A DNA stretch of 64,000 bases from Bicyclus anynana (lineage: Eukaryota > Arthropoda > Insecta > Lepidoptera > Nymphalidae), in assembly GCF_947172395.1 (NCBI RefSeq), contig NC_069086.1:9952501-10016500 (forward strand), written 5' to 3'. Below the pieces are notes generated by a model. It was not told the origin of the DNA. It ran no database searches and saw only the letters and a list, made by a program, of their open reading frames with translations. This document shows, piece after piece, positions 22,501 through 37,500 of the stretch (position 1 is the stretch's first letter; each line of letters begins with the position of its first letter). The translations under genes were made by a program, and so were the position numbers.

Positions 22501-25500
22501 TGGGGAAGTACATCTTCAACAATAAATAATAATAATTACTGATTGAACTCATGTATGTCTGTCCGCGATTGTTAAAGATACTTGATAGCTACTTTCCGCA
22601 TCCACAGATGAAACCGTGAGACATGGCTAATAAAAATTGTAAAACAGTATATTTGTTATCCACTCCAGAGAGACACATTATATTTTTGTTTTATACTATC
22701 TGACGCCGCACGGTTTCACCCGCGTGGTGCCCGTTCCCGTAAGAATACGGGGATAATATATAGCCTATAACCTTTTGCAAATGGGCTATCTAACATTGAA
22801 AGAATTTTTTAAATCGGACCAGTAATTCCTAAGATTAGCGCGTTCAATCAAAAAAACCCTTCAGCTTTATAATATTAGTATAGAAAAATGAATCTTGTAT
22901 TTGTTCTTAAATGCCAATCTCGAGCACAGTCTTACGGAGAGAAAAATTAAAAAAAAAAGTTAAAAACAAGACTTTTCTATTCTCCCATACAAACGATTCG
23001 TAATAATACATAAAAAGAGGGTCACTACCCTAAAATTTGTGCCAAATTTTAGGGTAGTGACTAGTGAAGAAGTGCACATGAATCAAAGCGAAGCTTGACC
23101 GGGTCCGCTAGTATCTTATACTTTCAAATATCAAAGACATAGCAGCTAGTTTTAAGTTAGGGAATAGCAAATGACCGTGTATTTCGAATGGCTGCGTATT
23201 TCAAAGGCTTTATTGACTAATTAAAGTTTGCTAACGCCATGTAAAATGGAGTCACTCGCTGTCGTGCTTTGTGCCAAATTTTCAAAGCTGTACGTTTATT
23301 AGTGAGATTCTACGCAAGCGAGCGCCCATTTGAGTAAAAGCCAATTACCGTACCTCGGGTATACCTACACCTATTTTCCAACACGAAATTATCTGTTATT
23401 TGGTTCGTTGCATTTTCGGGACGTTATTCAATCAGATTATTTGTATAGTAGGTACCTAATTGTACTAACATCATCATATTTATCCATCGTCATTTTTTAA
23501 TTTTCGTGGCGTTTGCTATTGTAGAAAGAGAATCGACGTGCCACATGGCTACAGATCAAAGTTTGAGGTTAGTTGTTACACTTCGACGCTTCTGACAGCA
23601 CATTTTTAGCCGTAGGTTCTATGTAATGTTTTAATAGTGATCGTTTGCGTTATCGACAATGAACGAATTTATTCACACTAAATCCGCCAATCTTTGTAGC
23701 AGCTAGTTAAACCCATCTCGCTGCTTCACAAATTCTCTTTTCTTTAGAGCAGTGAAGTGTATCTATATTCCAAAAGAACGCGACCTTATATATACTTGAT
23801 TCATTAGATAGACAAAATAGGCTTATGATCATGATGATAGTGCACAGGTTTATGCGCCAACAACATAGGTGTATTGCCAAAATAGTGTAGCCAACAAACA
23901 TTTAAGTTTAGTGTTTTATCCCAAAGATGCGTTAGCCTTTGACATTCAATCTCAATTCTCTATTCATTGAAGCGGACTTACTTGGAAAAGGAACAAGTTT
24001 ATTCTACCCATATACGCATCTAATTTTCACACAGATGAAACCTTATAGCTCAGTTACACTTGCGCCTCGTACATCGTCTCGTACCTTGAAGCATCGAACA
24101 CGAGCGCCGCAAGTGCCGAGACGAACAACGAACGCGCTGTTAAACATTGGCCTCGTACTTCGCCTCGCGGCTCGTCTCGCCGCTCACGCAAGAGTGTAAA
24201 TGAGATATTAGGTTTTCAATAGCGTCTCATGTGCTTTGAATACATGCGTGTTTGTGAAGACTTCCTCTGTGACACCTTGGCTTGTACCAGGTGAGTAAGG
24301 TAACTAAAAGAAAGTTGGATATATATAACGCGACCACTCGAAGATGCTGCGACTGATTTGGATAATTTTATAGTTTTTTGTTTGATGATCCTGACATTAT
24401 AGCAATGGGAGCACCATTGCCATAATGTCAGGATCTGATGATGGAGAAATCCAGGGTAACTTTCAAAAATTGTAGTGCGTTTGTTAATGTTTTCATTAAA
24501 TATTTTAATGAATGTAATGAAGATCTAAAGTCGCTTTGATGATATAGCTGAAACACAGATGAGGGAACTCTTCAACAGTTTACAGTAGCTACCTGTAAAA
24601 GTCAAAAGTCACCCCTACGATTTTTAATGTTTCCCGATATCTCCAGGATCTCATCATCAGATCCTGATATTATGACAATGGGACCACCTCAGGAGTATAC
24701 CCCATCGAAAAAAAAAGAATTACCGAAATTGGTCATGGCATCTTTGAGTTGACATGTACCATACATGTAAGACCCAGGTGTCAGAGCAAGTCTCTCCAAA
24801 CACGCAGTATTCAAAGCATATGAGACGCTATTGAAAACCCAAGGTTTCATCTGTGTGACAATAAGATGTGTCAGATCGTTCTGGGATCTTACTCTAGTAG
24901 TACGTGTACCTCTGACCTTTCCAAATACTTGGCGGTACGTCTTTGTCGGTAGGGTAATAACTAGCCACGACTGAAGCCTATACAACCAGACCTGACTTAA
25001 GTCATTATATAGTAAATATGAAATCCTAAAAAAAAACCCGAACCATTTGGTAGTTGGTTAAGCGAATGTGCCAGAGAAGTCGTCGTGTATCTTAAAACCA
25101 CATAACTCATTCATTAGAAGAGTGCAAAAACGTGTGATTCTAATGAAGAAGGCGGTACATTTGTTGGATAGAGACATAGAGAAGAGCGCTAGATTATACA
25201 GCTTCAATTATTTTTTTCCTTTGTCGACATCAGCGAAAAATTCTGACGTGTAATATAAAAATCTAGGGCAGCAGTTACAGTTGCCTGGAAGTATGTAGCT
25301 AGGTAGATGATAATTATTTCAGCTTTATGGGGTAACTTCAGTACTAATATCTGTTAGGGGAATAAATTCCTTATAAACTATCTACATGAAGCAGAATGTT
25401 TAATAGTCAACCATGTCTGTTTTACAATAGATACACGCGATCCGTAGCATACAAGTCATATATACTCGTACATGTCTGACTACGTCAAAAATAAAACTCT

Positions 25501-28500
25501 TTTTAAGATTTTAACTTTACCAATGTTTGACTAGCGTTAGCTTTTAGCGTTGTCTGTTCTGTGGTTTGACTAAATGCGGGACTGACTATAGCTGTGATAC
25601 ATGACGTGTCGGCTATAGTCAGCGTCAGCTTTAAATCTAGATTATGCCGATTGTTTTCGGGTAAAACTAAATCATAACTATGCTGGTATCATTCTGGCTA
25701 GAACTAGATCCAACCAAACTCTAACAGTGGCTATATTTAGCCCACTGAAAATTGCTTCAAAATGTTTGACCTTTGTATATTTTTTTCTATTGTTTGTTTA
25801 AACAGTAATTAAAATTAGGTACCTACTGATAATAATTATTGTTGTTAATAACATCTTATTTCTTATCAAATTGTGAATTATGTCTAAGTAATTGATTTTT
25901 ATTTACATAAGATTAAAATGGGATTAAGATTACTATTTTTACGTCTATCTATTAATTGTACACGTGTATTTTTCAAAAAATAAATATTATTTTATATTTC
26001 TTCTTTCTAAGAAATCCTCAGTAGGATTGGAAAATTAGTAATATTACACTACATGACTGTACCTCACAGACCATGTAAATAGTATTGTTTCTCACCTTCC
26101 CAGATCCAACAGCACCAATAATAGCACAAAGTTTCCCTTGACGGATGCGTAGTGAAATATTCTTGAGTGCCAGAAAATTTGGATCGCCAGTCCAGCTAGC
26201 TGATACATCACGGATTTCCACTGCAGTATCATTAGATAGTGAAAGACTTCTGCGATATCTTCTTATTGAACCTATAGAGAAAATATTTTTTCATTAGAAA
26301 GACTGATTAGATAAATAATAATAATAATCTTACAATCGTTAGACGATAGTTGGTGTTTGGCACTAAATGGTATGGTTGCAGGTGATATCAGAGATACATG
26401 AAGCTCAGGGTTCAGTTAGACTACCGCAGAGCTGCATATTTTAGAACATGACGCTAGGTAGTGTAAAAAGGTGGTATTCTGATAAAGGCGTTAGGTATAA
26501 ACGATGTATTTCCATTTAAAAACAATAGGCCTAAAATATTCGCCACAGGATCTAAGATTTCCATCGCAACGAAAGAGAGAGCGATATATTTGATCCGCCG
26601 CTATTGGTCGACAACATGGCTTTTTGTGTTCGTTTATTTCGCGCATGTTAAGCTTACAAGTGGGGTGTGTACTTGTTATTACCTGTACTCAATAAAGTAA
26701 CTAATTGACTTACCGTTAGTGCTAATGGAGTTATTTTTATTAAATCCATTCGTAATGACACCTTCAGGCTTCATGTGGTAGGAAAGTGGCCGAATGGATT
26801 TCTTGGATTCCCTAAAGCTGCCCGTGACATTACGAAACAGTTGAGACTGTGGTGTTACAGATTTGTCAATGAAGTCTGCTCTGTCCTCTGTAAATTGAAA
26901 ATAGAGAATTAGTAAAAGGGTATGAAAGTTTTTTGCGGTAATAAAAATATATAGATGGTTGCAACTCAGACCAATTATAGCCTGCCTCGCTAGACGTTAC
27001 CCCTTTGTCAAAGATCAAGAATCAACGATTTAACGCGTTTGTAAAAACTGTTTCTATAAAATCGATATTTCAATGTTGTAATCATTTTCGTCGTGTAAAG
27101 AGCCCCCTAAAATGCCGGTTTGTGCACGTGGCGCAGTGGTGTGCGCGGTAGAATTACAAGACGGAGGTCCTGGGTTCGATCCCCGGCTGGGCTGACTGAG
27201 ATTTTCTTAATTGGTCCAGGTCTGGCTGGTGGGAGGCTTCGGCCGTGGCTAGTTACCACCCTACCGACAAAGACGTACCGCCAAGCGATTTAGCGTTCCG
27301 GTACGATGTTGTGTAGAAATCGAAAGGGGTGTGGATTTTCATCCTCCTCCTAACAAGTTAGTCCGATTCCATCTTAGACTGCATCATCACTTACCATCAG
27401 GTGAGATTGTAGTTAAGGGCTAACTTGTAATGAAATAATAAAAAACTAAAAATGAAGTTACACTTCATTCTTACCTAACTATAAAGTTTGTAATGAAAAA
27501 ATATCTAACAAAGAAGAATCTAACAGAACAGCAAAATATAGATCAAGTAATCGAATATTCTGTGTAACGAGTGTAAGCGATGTGATTGTTATGTTTTGTA
27601 AAAAATATACGTGTGTGTATTACAAATCAAATTTATAGTTGTGTGTAGTGTAATGACACAGATTAAATTTGTTGGTGTTGAATATTTTCGATAGCTTATC
27701 GCGTCCCCTACGTGTGGTAGCTCATTCGACTCGTAATATGATTTTTAAATCAATATTTAATATTGATTTAAAAATATTAAATTTTAATATTGATTTAAAA
27801 GTATTAAATTTTAATACATAAATGTCGCTTTAACAACGACAACGCGATCGCTTTTAGCGGCCGCGCTGAACCCTACATGAAACATTAAATAAAATATATT
27901 ATCAATGGTGATAAGGTTTCACAAATTAATAGTTTTATTAGAAAATTTCCTCTACTTTAAGAATCTTATTGTAGAAATTCTATAACACCAAAAGTTTGGG
28001 AGTAATTTCCAATAATGTAGACCCCTATTTTTAAAAATCTTTATTTATTTATAACTTTGCATTTTTTTTATTGCGGGTCTGAAATTTTTGCACATTTTTC
28101 TAGAGGTCATCATTTTTATTCGCGGTATCAGTATTTAACAGTGTTTAGTATTTGTTCACTGGCATGGTAGTAAAGATTTAGCACAAGTGACGTCATATGT
28201 CACGAAAACAATGTCATGCCTAACAAACAGCAAGAATGTGACTATTGTGATAATACCTACTTAATATAGTTAATAATTATGTTTCGGTTTATCTAAGCCG
28301 ATTAAATAGCGATATAGGTACATGATTCTTAACAGGGAATCCATTAAAATATCATCAAAATCTTATTAGTTAGATATTATAATTTTTAAAATTTAACTTA
28401 AATACTCTTTGCCCGATTATTTTATTATGATTATAATAATTTAATTCATAAATAAAACAAGTTTTAGTTGTTCCGTTAAAGTAATAAAACTTGATACACC

Positions 28501-31500
28501 TACACAATATTCATTACAACTTTTAGACTTTTAATTATATATACCTATTACTTTAGGTACCACCGTGTTGTTTAGAAAGCATGTATATCATATTAATAAT
28601 GATAAATAATAATTAATTAATATATACGTAACCTGACCTTAGATGTAAAAAAAATTAAGTATTAACACTTCCTTAACAATTTTATGTCATTGATCATATC
28701 ACAGCTACTCATGTCGCATTTATTATAGTAAAAAATACCAACAGAAAGCTTACTGCATACTGCATACCATAGCTGCATAGTTATGAATATTCAAACCTGC
28801 AATCAGGCCGACCTTGTTGCATGCACGAAGTGACTATAGTACATTTTGAACAAAACTTCTCTATCTAAATTCATTATAGGTCAAAAGCAATATCAACCTA
28901 CTAAAAGTTATTTAAAGCCACACATTTAGACGTGGTGTATGATAGTAGGACATTATGATATAAGTGCGATAAGTTGAAAATTACAGCCGAGGCTATATTG
29001 CAGCTCGAGCCGAAGGCGAGTGCTATAGTAAGCAGAGGCTGTAATTATGTCGTACGACGATTTATAACACATTTGCGAGGAAGCACACTTTGAACACACT
29101 TTCTGAAAATGAATGATCGTTGCCTGTTTTCCATATGATGACATTTTGATACGCTTGTCATTTTTGCACAGATAGCGAAATGGGTGCGTTCTTGTATAAT
29201 TAAAGTTAATTAATATTACTAATAAAGTAAATTAATATTTTTGTCTTTCTGATACAGATAAATGGTTGACATTTATTGTCAAAATTATTAAAACTAAAGA
29301 ATTAAATGTTTTTTTTATATTTTATCTCACAAAGTTAATTTTATTCATAAAATGTTGACGACTTTTCTAACATAAAAACTCTTTGCCAAGAATTAAAAAA
29401 GTTGGTTTTTAGACGGATGATAAAGGTTTTATATTAAATTACGGCACATGTGCATTTTACTTTACGTTACGGAACATGTGCGTCGATACATTACGATATT
29501 GAAATTGGTGAAATAAGCGACACTTAACGAACAAATGTGTTATAATTATATTAATAGCATATGCTATTTGTAAAGTATGGTATAATTTATTGTACCGTGT
29601 CGCTCAGTTAATAGATATACTTAAACAAATAACGAATAGGTTAAATCTATAAAAAAAATACTAAGAAAAGATGTATATGTAAATATCAGAATTGTTTGAC
29701 TAAGTACATTAGATTATGAATATTTATTGGTATAACAATGATATTATAGTACTACTGTATAAATTAAAAATAAAACATGCTGTTTTATTTGTCCATACTA
29801 TCGAAGACCGTCTGCGGTGCTTAAAAAACAACTGCGCATAATTTTACTATAAGTATAGTCAGCTATGGATCGTCGAATTATCGATTAAGCCTGGTTGAGA
29901 TGGAATCTAAAACCTATCTGTATAGAATGAAAGAAAAAAACTTAAAATTGGTCAACAGTTATACGCCCAACGTTTTACATAGACGAATTAAATGAAATGC
30001 CTTTTTTGACGCGACTACCAAATAGACGAATATTTCAAAATATATTTTAAAATCAAACGTTTCTATATAATCCGTAAACACGTAGGCCAAGCCAAATTAG
30101 TCCAAACACGATGGGTTAATAAAACTTTTTATAAGTTTCTATGGCCGCCTTATAGCTCTATCATTAGATCAGCTCATCGCACTGTCATCGAAAAATCTTT
30201 GCGAAAGACCTAATAATTTAAGTTCAGTAGAATGTAATTGGAGACGTTTTAATTCAGTTTTAAAGTTTGGCCCACAAAAGGGAAAATAATAAATAGAAGC
30301 TTGATGTATTTCAGTCAAATTCTCACCATATTCCAGGAAGTCTTGCACTCTTCGCAAGGACACGAAAAGCTCGATCGTGAAGGAAAGCACCAGCGGCAAT
30401 ATCAAAGTAATATTGATTTGCACCGCGCTCATGAATTGCTGTAGTGGATATATCTGCAAATTTATTTAAACATTAAGTTTAATAGGTATCTTATTTTACA
30501 ACTATCAAATATTTTTATACTGTGTGGAATGAATATCATCATTAGCAACCTATATTCGTCTCACTGTTGAGCACTAGCCTCGTCTCAGAATGAGAGGGGT
30601 TAGGCTAATAGTCCACCACGCTGGCCCAATGCGGATTGGTAGACATCATTCGAGAAAAATAAGACTTGAGAAAATTACACACCTGGAGAAAATTAAGAAA
30701 ATTCTCAGTAACTAACTGATACATCAAAATTATTAAAAGCTTTTATCTACTCTTTAGTATTTAAAACAAAATTATGAGCTTAGTGGAGCGTTTTTCTTCC
30801 GTTCATTAAGCTTATAAGTTTGCTTGACTCTACGTTCTCTCTCTATCACACATGCTTCACAAAGTGTGAGCATTATAATCATTAACAAATATTTTTTTCC
30901 ATTACCATTTTTTTTGGTGGTGGTGGTGGTTTCATATAAATAGATAGATTATTTCGGATAGATAGATATTGTATTTGTAGCAAAAGATATCAGTTGAAGA
31001 TCTCTACACCCATATATATACACCCTTACGGCCTTTCCTTTAATGTTGATCATTTAGAAATATCTTTAATTGATATTATATTTTCAAAGTTCTTGATTCA
31101 TCTCTGTCTAATAAAATATTATTTAAAGTGTCTATTGAAGTTTCACCACCATCGGATAAGTGTCGGCTTGTTTATTAACAAGTTTTGTCTTTGTCATTCG
31201 GTAAAAGTAAAAAAATGACTAAAGTTACGGTTGCACACTTATCATCCAGGAAATTTACAAAACAGATTCTAAAAGTAGTATAACCATATTCTAGACATAA
31301 CTATATTAAGTAGCTACTGGTAAACATACAGTGGTGGTAAACATAATTTCTGACGATGGCTAGAAACTGCAATAAAAAGTTGTTCCAACAATATTTGCTT
31401 TGTTAAGAATATTATGCGGCTAGGCAACGACCCGTTCTTGTAATTTATTTGTACTCTATCAAGATGACAATGTGACATTGCTTTGAGGTTATTTACTCCG

Positions 31501-34500
31501 CGATCATGTTATTGTGTTATTTATGAAAGCGAGATGAACAAGATATGCGTGTACATTGTACATGTTATGTTGAAAGATCAATCTCACCTTAAAGCTATAT
31601 GATTATGAACACAATAAAATAATGAAGTATTTATTGTAGACTAACGACATGATTATATCTAATTGTACATGTGCAGTATATAATTTTATATATACTATCA
31701 GGTTAAGGCTACGTTCACACTGCAATGCCCTGCATGTGTTTGCGGTGTTCGATTTTAAACGTACAATCATCAGGGTGTGCAGACAGTAGGTTTTAACACG
31801 AATAGCCGCAGTTTTCACACAGAGTAGACGTGTACCAATGCAAACCGAATTTATATTACAGTTGGTTTTGTATATTTGACAAATCGAGTAGTACCTAATA
31901 AGTACTCATTTAACTGGTATAAGTATAAACAGTGCACGTTTTTTTGCATTATGAACAACGAGTGAATGCTTCTATATAAAACGTATATGTCCCTAGTAGC
32001 GGACGCCCGCGACTTCGTCCGCTCCTTAATCTGGCCCTATCGCAAAATCCGTTAACTAAAACTAAAAACTACCTCCCTGTCAAATTGTATTTTTATAGGT
32101 CATGCGAAACGTGCAGGAAAATACTGTGTGAACGTAACCTTCGAAACGTCTTTATCTAATAAACTGTATTTACCTATCCATATAAAAATACTTCGCCAGT
32201 CTTAATTAATTGAGCAATAACATATTATTCAAATCAATGTATAATTATTTATTATACACCATCTAACTTGAGTCTATAGTCTATATGTTGTATAGGATGT
32301 TGGGAATTTCGGTACAAGTCTCTCTCTGGCGCGGCCTGAGACATGGATTCGATTCGTGTGAATTCTACAACTTTTGATACTATTTGTAATAAAACTTAGG
32401 AATTATTGTTTTAATTTTTTTTACGTATTTCACTTATATAATTGTTAATCCTATCTAAAGACAAAGTCCTTCGTCGCATCTGTCTGTTCATGCAGTTTTT
32501 TAGGTACAGATTTAGATTTTGTGTGACTTTGACGATTTTGGTTGAAATATCATAATTTTTTTTGAGGTATCGAAATATCAAAGTCAGAACGATCAGAAGT
32601 TTCCACGCGGGCGAATTCGCGCTCATCTATTAGTTCAGTATTATGCATAATCAATCGGATTTAATTCAAACGTAGACACGGCAAACTAATGAAATTGCTG
32701 ACTTAGTTTTATAAGGTCACACTATCAAGTAAAAGGGACATTTAAACCAACTGCAAGAGGTCTCATAATTGTTTTGTTTGATTGCTTTTTTTATTACTCG
32801 ATTGCTATTGGGTTCGACTGGGTTATGTTTATATTTATCAGGAGAGGGTATTTTGAAGGACTTGGTTGGTCTGTCCTTCAATATAATACTGTAACCTAGT
32901 TGTTGCCAACCATCTCGTATAAATGTTGCCAAATATAAGCTTCAGACACCATTTATTATGATAAAAACGCGTAAAAATTCATGTTTGCAAAATATTAGTA
33001 ATATTTAAATATGGCATTACGTTATTTGTAAACTTTTGATTTCGTACATCATCATCAAATACTTATACCTACATAAGATTAGATAAAAAAGTGATCTTAA
33101 ACAAAATTACATGGTTGTTGATAAGATACACGAGAGAAAACTTCTTGACTGATAATAAGACTCAAAGATAGGTAAACATGCAAATTTTTACCTTGTATAA
33201 CTACATAATTTTCGTATCTGTAGTTTGCCATACGTTGAATGTTGAACAGGACAGACATACATTGACTCAAAATCATAACTATTAAGGCACACACTGGACG
33301 AAAGTGAGAGAGAGCTTAAACTAAACAAACCGAGCTAGAACAAGTGCATTCTTTCTTCGTCTTTTCATGTAAACAAAAACCATCTATAAGTGTTAACGTG
33401 CTGCTTTATCTATCTATGATCTTCGATGTTCTCGACAAACCTGCGTTACTATGCTTCGAAATTGATCACCGAACATTGAAATACAGGATGCTGGGGAGTA
33501 TTTCCCATAATTTTAAGGTGTTGGTTGACGAGACTATTTATAGGAACCGAACTGCATATTTTTAATAACTTAAAAAAAAATATGTTTTCATACAAATTCA
33601 AATAATTCCGACTATCAATGTAACACACGCCATTATCTATCGTTACATTTTAATCAATGACTAAGTTTGGGTACTTAATTAAGACACATTTTAAGATCTA
33701 TTTACAAAATAAACATTATTTACTCCTAAAATATTCATTTAAGAACACATGTTACTTGAACATTTTGAGTTATTTTTTATTAAAGAATATAACCCTAAAG
33801 TTATGAGAAATACTCCCGAGCACCCTGTATAAGTACTTTATTACGATTTAAGATTTGATTTAATGCCTAGCCTGCGCTTACCATTATTATGAGTATGAAA
33901 AAGGAAACTAAAATGAAAATCATGTCAATCAATAGGTAAACAATTGATGCTAATACATACCTACATAATTTATCGCCATTTTAAACAGATAAATGTCGTA
34001 TGGCAACAAATTTTAATAAATAAGTATTTAGTTAATTCGGTTACGGTTTCGGAAAATGGTGATAAGTGATAGTCGTAACAAACATTGACACCAAATAATT
34101 AACTGTATTACAACTAACTTATTGTATTAGATAGTGGGAACTTATTGTAGTACACTATCTAGTTAGTTACTTAGTACATGTATAAATGTTACTAATAGTT
34201 GTAAAATTAAAATGTTATTAATAGTATTAAACATTTATAAGTAACATGTTAAAGCCTACATTAGCTCGTAAAGTATCACTTATTTCACCAATTTCAATAT
34301 CGTAATGTATCTCATTACGCACATGTGCCGTAATTAAGTAAAATGCACATGTTGCCTCGGCTGTAATTTTCAACTTACCCCACTTATGTACTAATCTACT
34401 CCCAATATTGTGAAAAAAAACTCATCAAATAAAACAGTAACATAAATTATAATAATTGTAACGTGATTCTAGGGACTCGTGAATTCGAAATTCTAAGGTA

Positions 34501-37500
34501 CGAAATCTAGCTTATGAAATATACACCTTCATCTGTTATTTATTTGGGATGAGAAATAAATGATAGAAAATATTTACATTGACACATTGCAAACAGGTTG
34601 CCTAGTGAAAAAAATGATGAGTATTAAATGCCGCCGAAAATCCATGATAGTAGTAGATATCCATTATCCAGTGTATATGAAATTATATTATTTTTAATTT
34701 TCTATCGTTTTTTTATTTGTCCTTTTTTAACTTTTAAATATGTTAATAAAATACAAAATATAATACAAAGCACTATAAAAAATTAATAAAAAAACAACAT
34801 TCCCGCTGCGGGACATTTGAGTGCCCAAGCAACCGGTGTTCCAGAGTGAGAAGTCTCTTCACAATACGCGCAGTCTCAAGAATTCTTCCAACTCCTACCA
34901 CCTACCAGCCTACTACCATGCAAACAACAAACAGTTAAGCTAAAATGTGTTGGTCGAAGCTTTTCGCTATTAGACCATTGACTATATCGGAACAATAATA
35001 GTTGGCTTAACATTCCACATGGCGTTAATCTCATGAGCGTGAGAATTTTTTATCAAAATGAGTAATTATAACTTACAGTGTTAGCGGACATCATGTGTCC
35101 AAACAGGATGAAAGCCATGATCGTAAGAAATAAGGCTGCCCTTTCTGTGAAGATCATAAAACCTAGAAACACTGTCCTTAATATGGTAGCCGTCTTCACT
35201 TCTTTGAGCTCGTCCATCCTTTTTTGGCCGACAACTTTCTGGAACGGTATCTCCCAAGCGTACATTTTTATGACCTGCAAAAAATTGTGTAAATTATACA
35301 ATATTGCCTGTATGAATCATCTGTATCGATAAAATACTCGTATTAAAAAAAAAATACTATCGTAAAGGTGCTGCACCTAACATCGTGAGGTCCTGGGAAC
35401 GATACCCGCTCGTTGGAATATCATTGTATCGCATTCCTAGCACAGTCTATGTGATGTAGATATATGAACGGATGTGTATGTTAATCACTTTAAAAATGGT
35501 TGAACCAAATAAGATAAAATTTGAGACATCATAATTTTTAATAGCGAATAGGGTGACTTTTTTCCACAGATTTGAAAGGAAGGATGTCATTCATCAATCA
35601 TCATTATAAAAAATAGAAAACTGAATTCTCTTGTAATACTTATTTATATTTGTCTAACAATTAAGTTGGTATCACAGTGCAAACATGGCCCTGTAAGTCT
35701 GACATAATAGTTGCGTAAAGAGATTAAGCCTTCGAGATAACTTATGCGTTTTGTATACACAAGTTATCTCAATTGATTTATATCGGCGGTATACAACTTA
35801 GTATACATTTATACAATCATAGTTTAGATTATATTACATACTTTTCAGTGTATCTTTATTTATGCAATAAATAGATTATAAAGTAAGACATCTTTGTATC
35901 TAAAATGTAATGTTTCTTGCAAATAAATGATTCTGATTCTAATTCTGATTCTGAAAGTAAGGCCACTTTCAAATGTTATCAGAATCTGTGCCGGATAGAA
36001 CTTCGTAATTTTTTTTATTCAACGACAAGTTAGCCCTTGACTGCGATCTCGCCTGTGGCGCTAACATGTGACTAAGTGAAGAGAAATGGAAAAAATACCA
36101 TCAAATGACGGCAGAAATGATTCAGTTCCACCGTAGTCAAATACTCGTATATAGCGGTATTTCCGGTTGCAACGCCATTGGTTGAAGTTTGTCTATTTCT
36201 CATCACGAGATTATCTCGTTGGTCGCATGTTAGTGCCACTGATATTAACGATGCAGTCTAAGATGGAGGCGGGCTTAGTTGTTAGAGGTGTAAGTTTATT
36301 CTAGCCGAACCCTCTGTAAGTTTCTACGCAGCATTTGGCATTTTGTAAATGCTGAAAGTTTGTCAGTCCATCTCCATAGATAAGGTAGGCAGCTATGTTT
36401 GGATCGTGGTTGCTTTGGGACAAACAAAAGTTCAAACCCTAAATCCTCCCTCGATATTTAATTCGAGAAGTTATAAAAACAAAAAAAGTATTTTTTGTAT
36501 ATTATATAGAGATAACATGAAAAATTATGTCATGAGATACATACTTCAAGGCAAACCTGTACCAACACTCTAAAATTCAGAAGCAGTTTTAATTTTAGTT
36601 TAGGCCGTTTTAATTGTGAGCTGGAATGAAACACGCGATAAAAATATTTAAATCAACATGACTATTCATTTTACAAATAGCTAAATGTAGATTTGGCCAG
36701 CCGTAAACATTTCGTTCATTATAACAATCAAATATGATAACATCAATAAAGATAGTAAATTTAGAACATGTGGAGAACACCAAAATAATAAGGCATTATC
36801 TAATAATGAACAATATTGGGCTATCCATGAAAAAACACTTTTATACAGGTTGCTCGGAAGTATTTCCGATATATCCTTTACCGAAAATTAATTTAAAATG
36901 TTCAAGGAACATGTGTTCTAAAATTAATATTTTCGGGGTAAATAATATTTGTTTTGTAAATAAAATGTGTCCCTTATATGCTTCTTTATAATTATGACAT
37001 AGACTTAATGCGTAGCGATACAGAATGTAATGGGAAATACTCCTAAACATCCTGTGTAGATGGACCATATACCTACGAATGGCCCGTGTTTCAGAGAAAC
37101 GGACATTAACAAAGGCGTAACTACCCAGGGGCTTGGAGGTACAATGTCCCGGGGCGCTCAAGCTCAGGGGGCCCTCAATCCCTTACCAGAAAATCGCGAT
37201 CGAACTGAACTTAGAAAATTTCAAAAACGAAATAGTCGTAGAAGTAGTTTATTATTTCTATGTATTTGTACCTATTTAATATTTTTACTTGATAAAACCT
37301 AAACAGTAGTGGGGCCCCATTTTTTCATTTGCACCTTGGCATTTGGGGCCTTGGCTACCTAGCTACGCCACCGTACAGTATGTCATATAATATGGAGTGA
37401 TTACCGCCGCTTCGCATTTACTACAACAGAGGTAAAATATGTAGGTATTCGATTATTCCTAATATTATTCGGATAATCTGAAAAAAATCTAAAATGAGAA

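Larger units (their letters stand above)
19937..26095 (-). other. ABCC intron 9, 6.2 kb
   Basis: Splits the Walker A codons. Contains two type-A SINEs, several hairpins, the paired repeats at 24001-24985 and AT-rich filler. No exon of another gene recognised. Confidence 0.75.
30454..35076 (-). other. ABCC intron 6, 4.6 kb
   Basis: Contains a partial SINE, the elements at 31705-32141 and 33482-33830, the repeat at 34260-34380 and a LINE-like fragment near 34820. Otherwise AT-rich, nothing else supported. Confidence 0.7.

Noticed and set aside
30169..30326. Extension of exon 7 to the stop near 30169
   Set aside because: The residues after FLEYG match nothing in ABCC proteins, while the donor GTGAGA joins exon 8 in frame.
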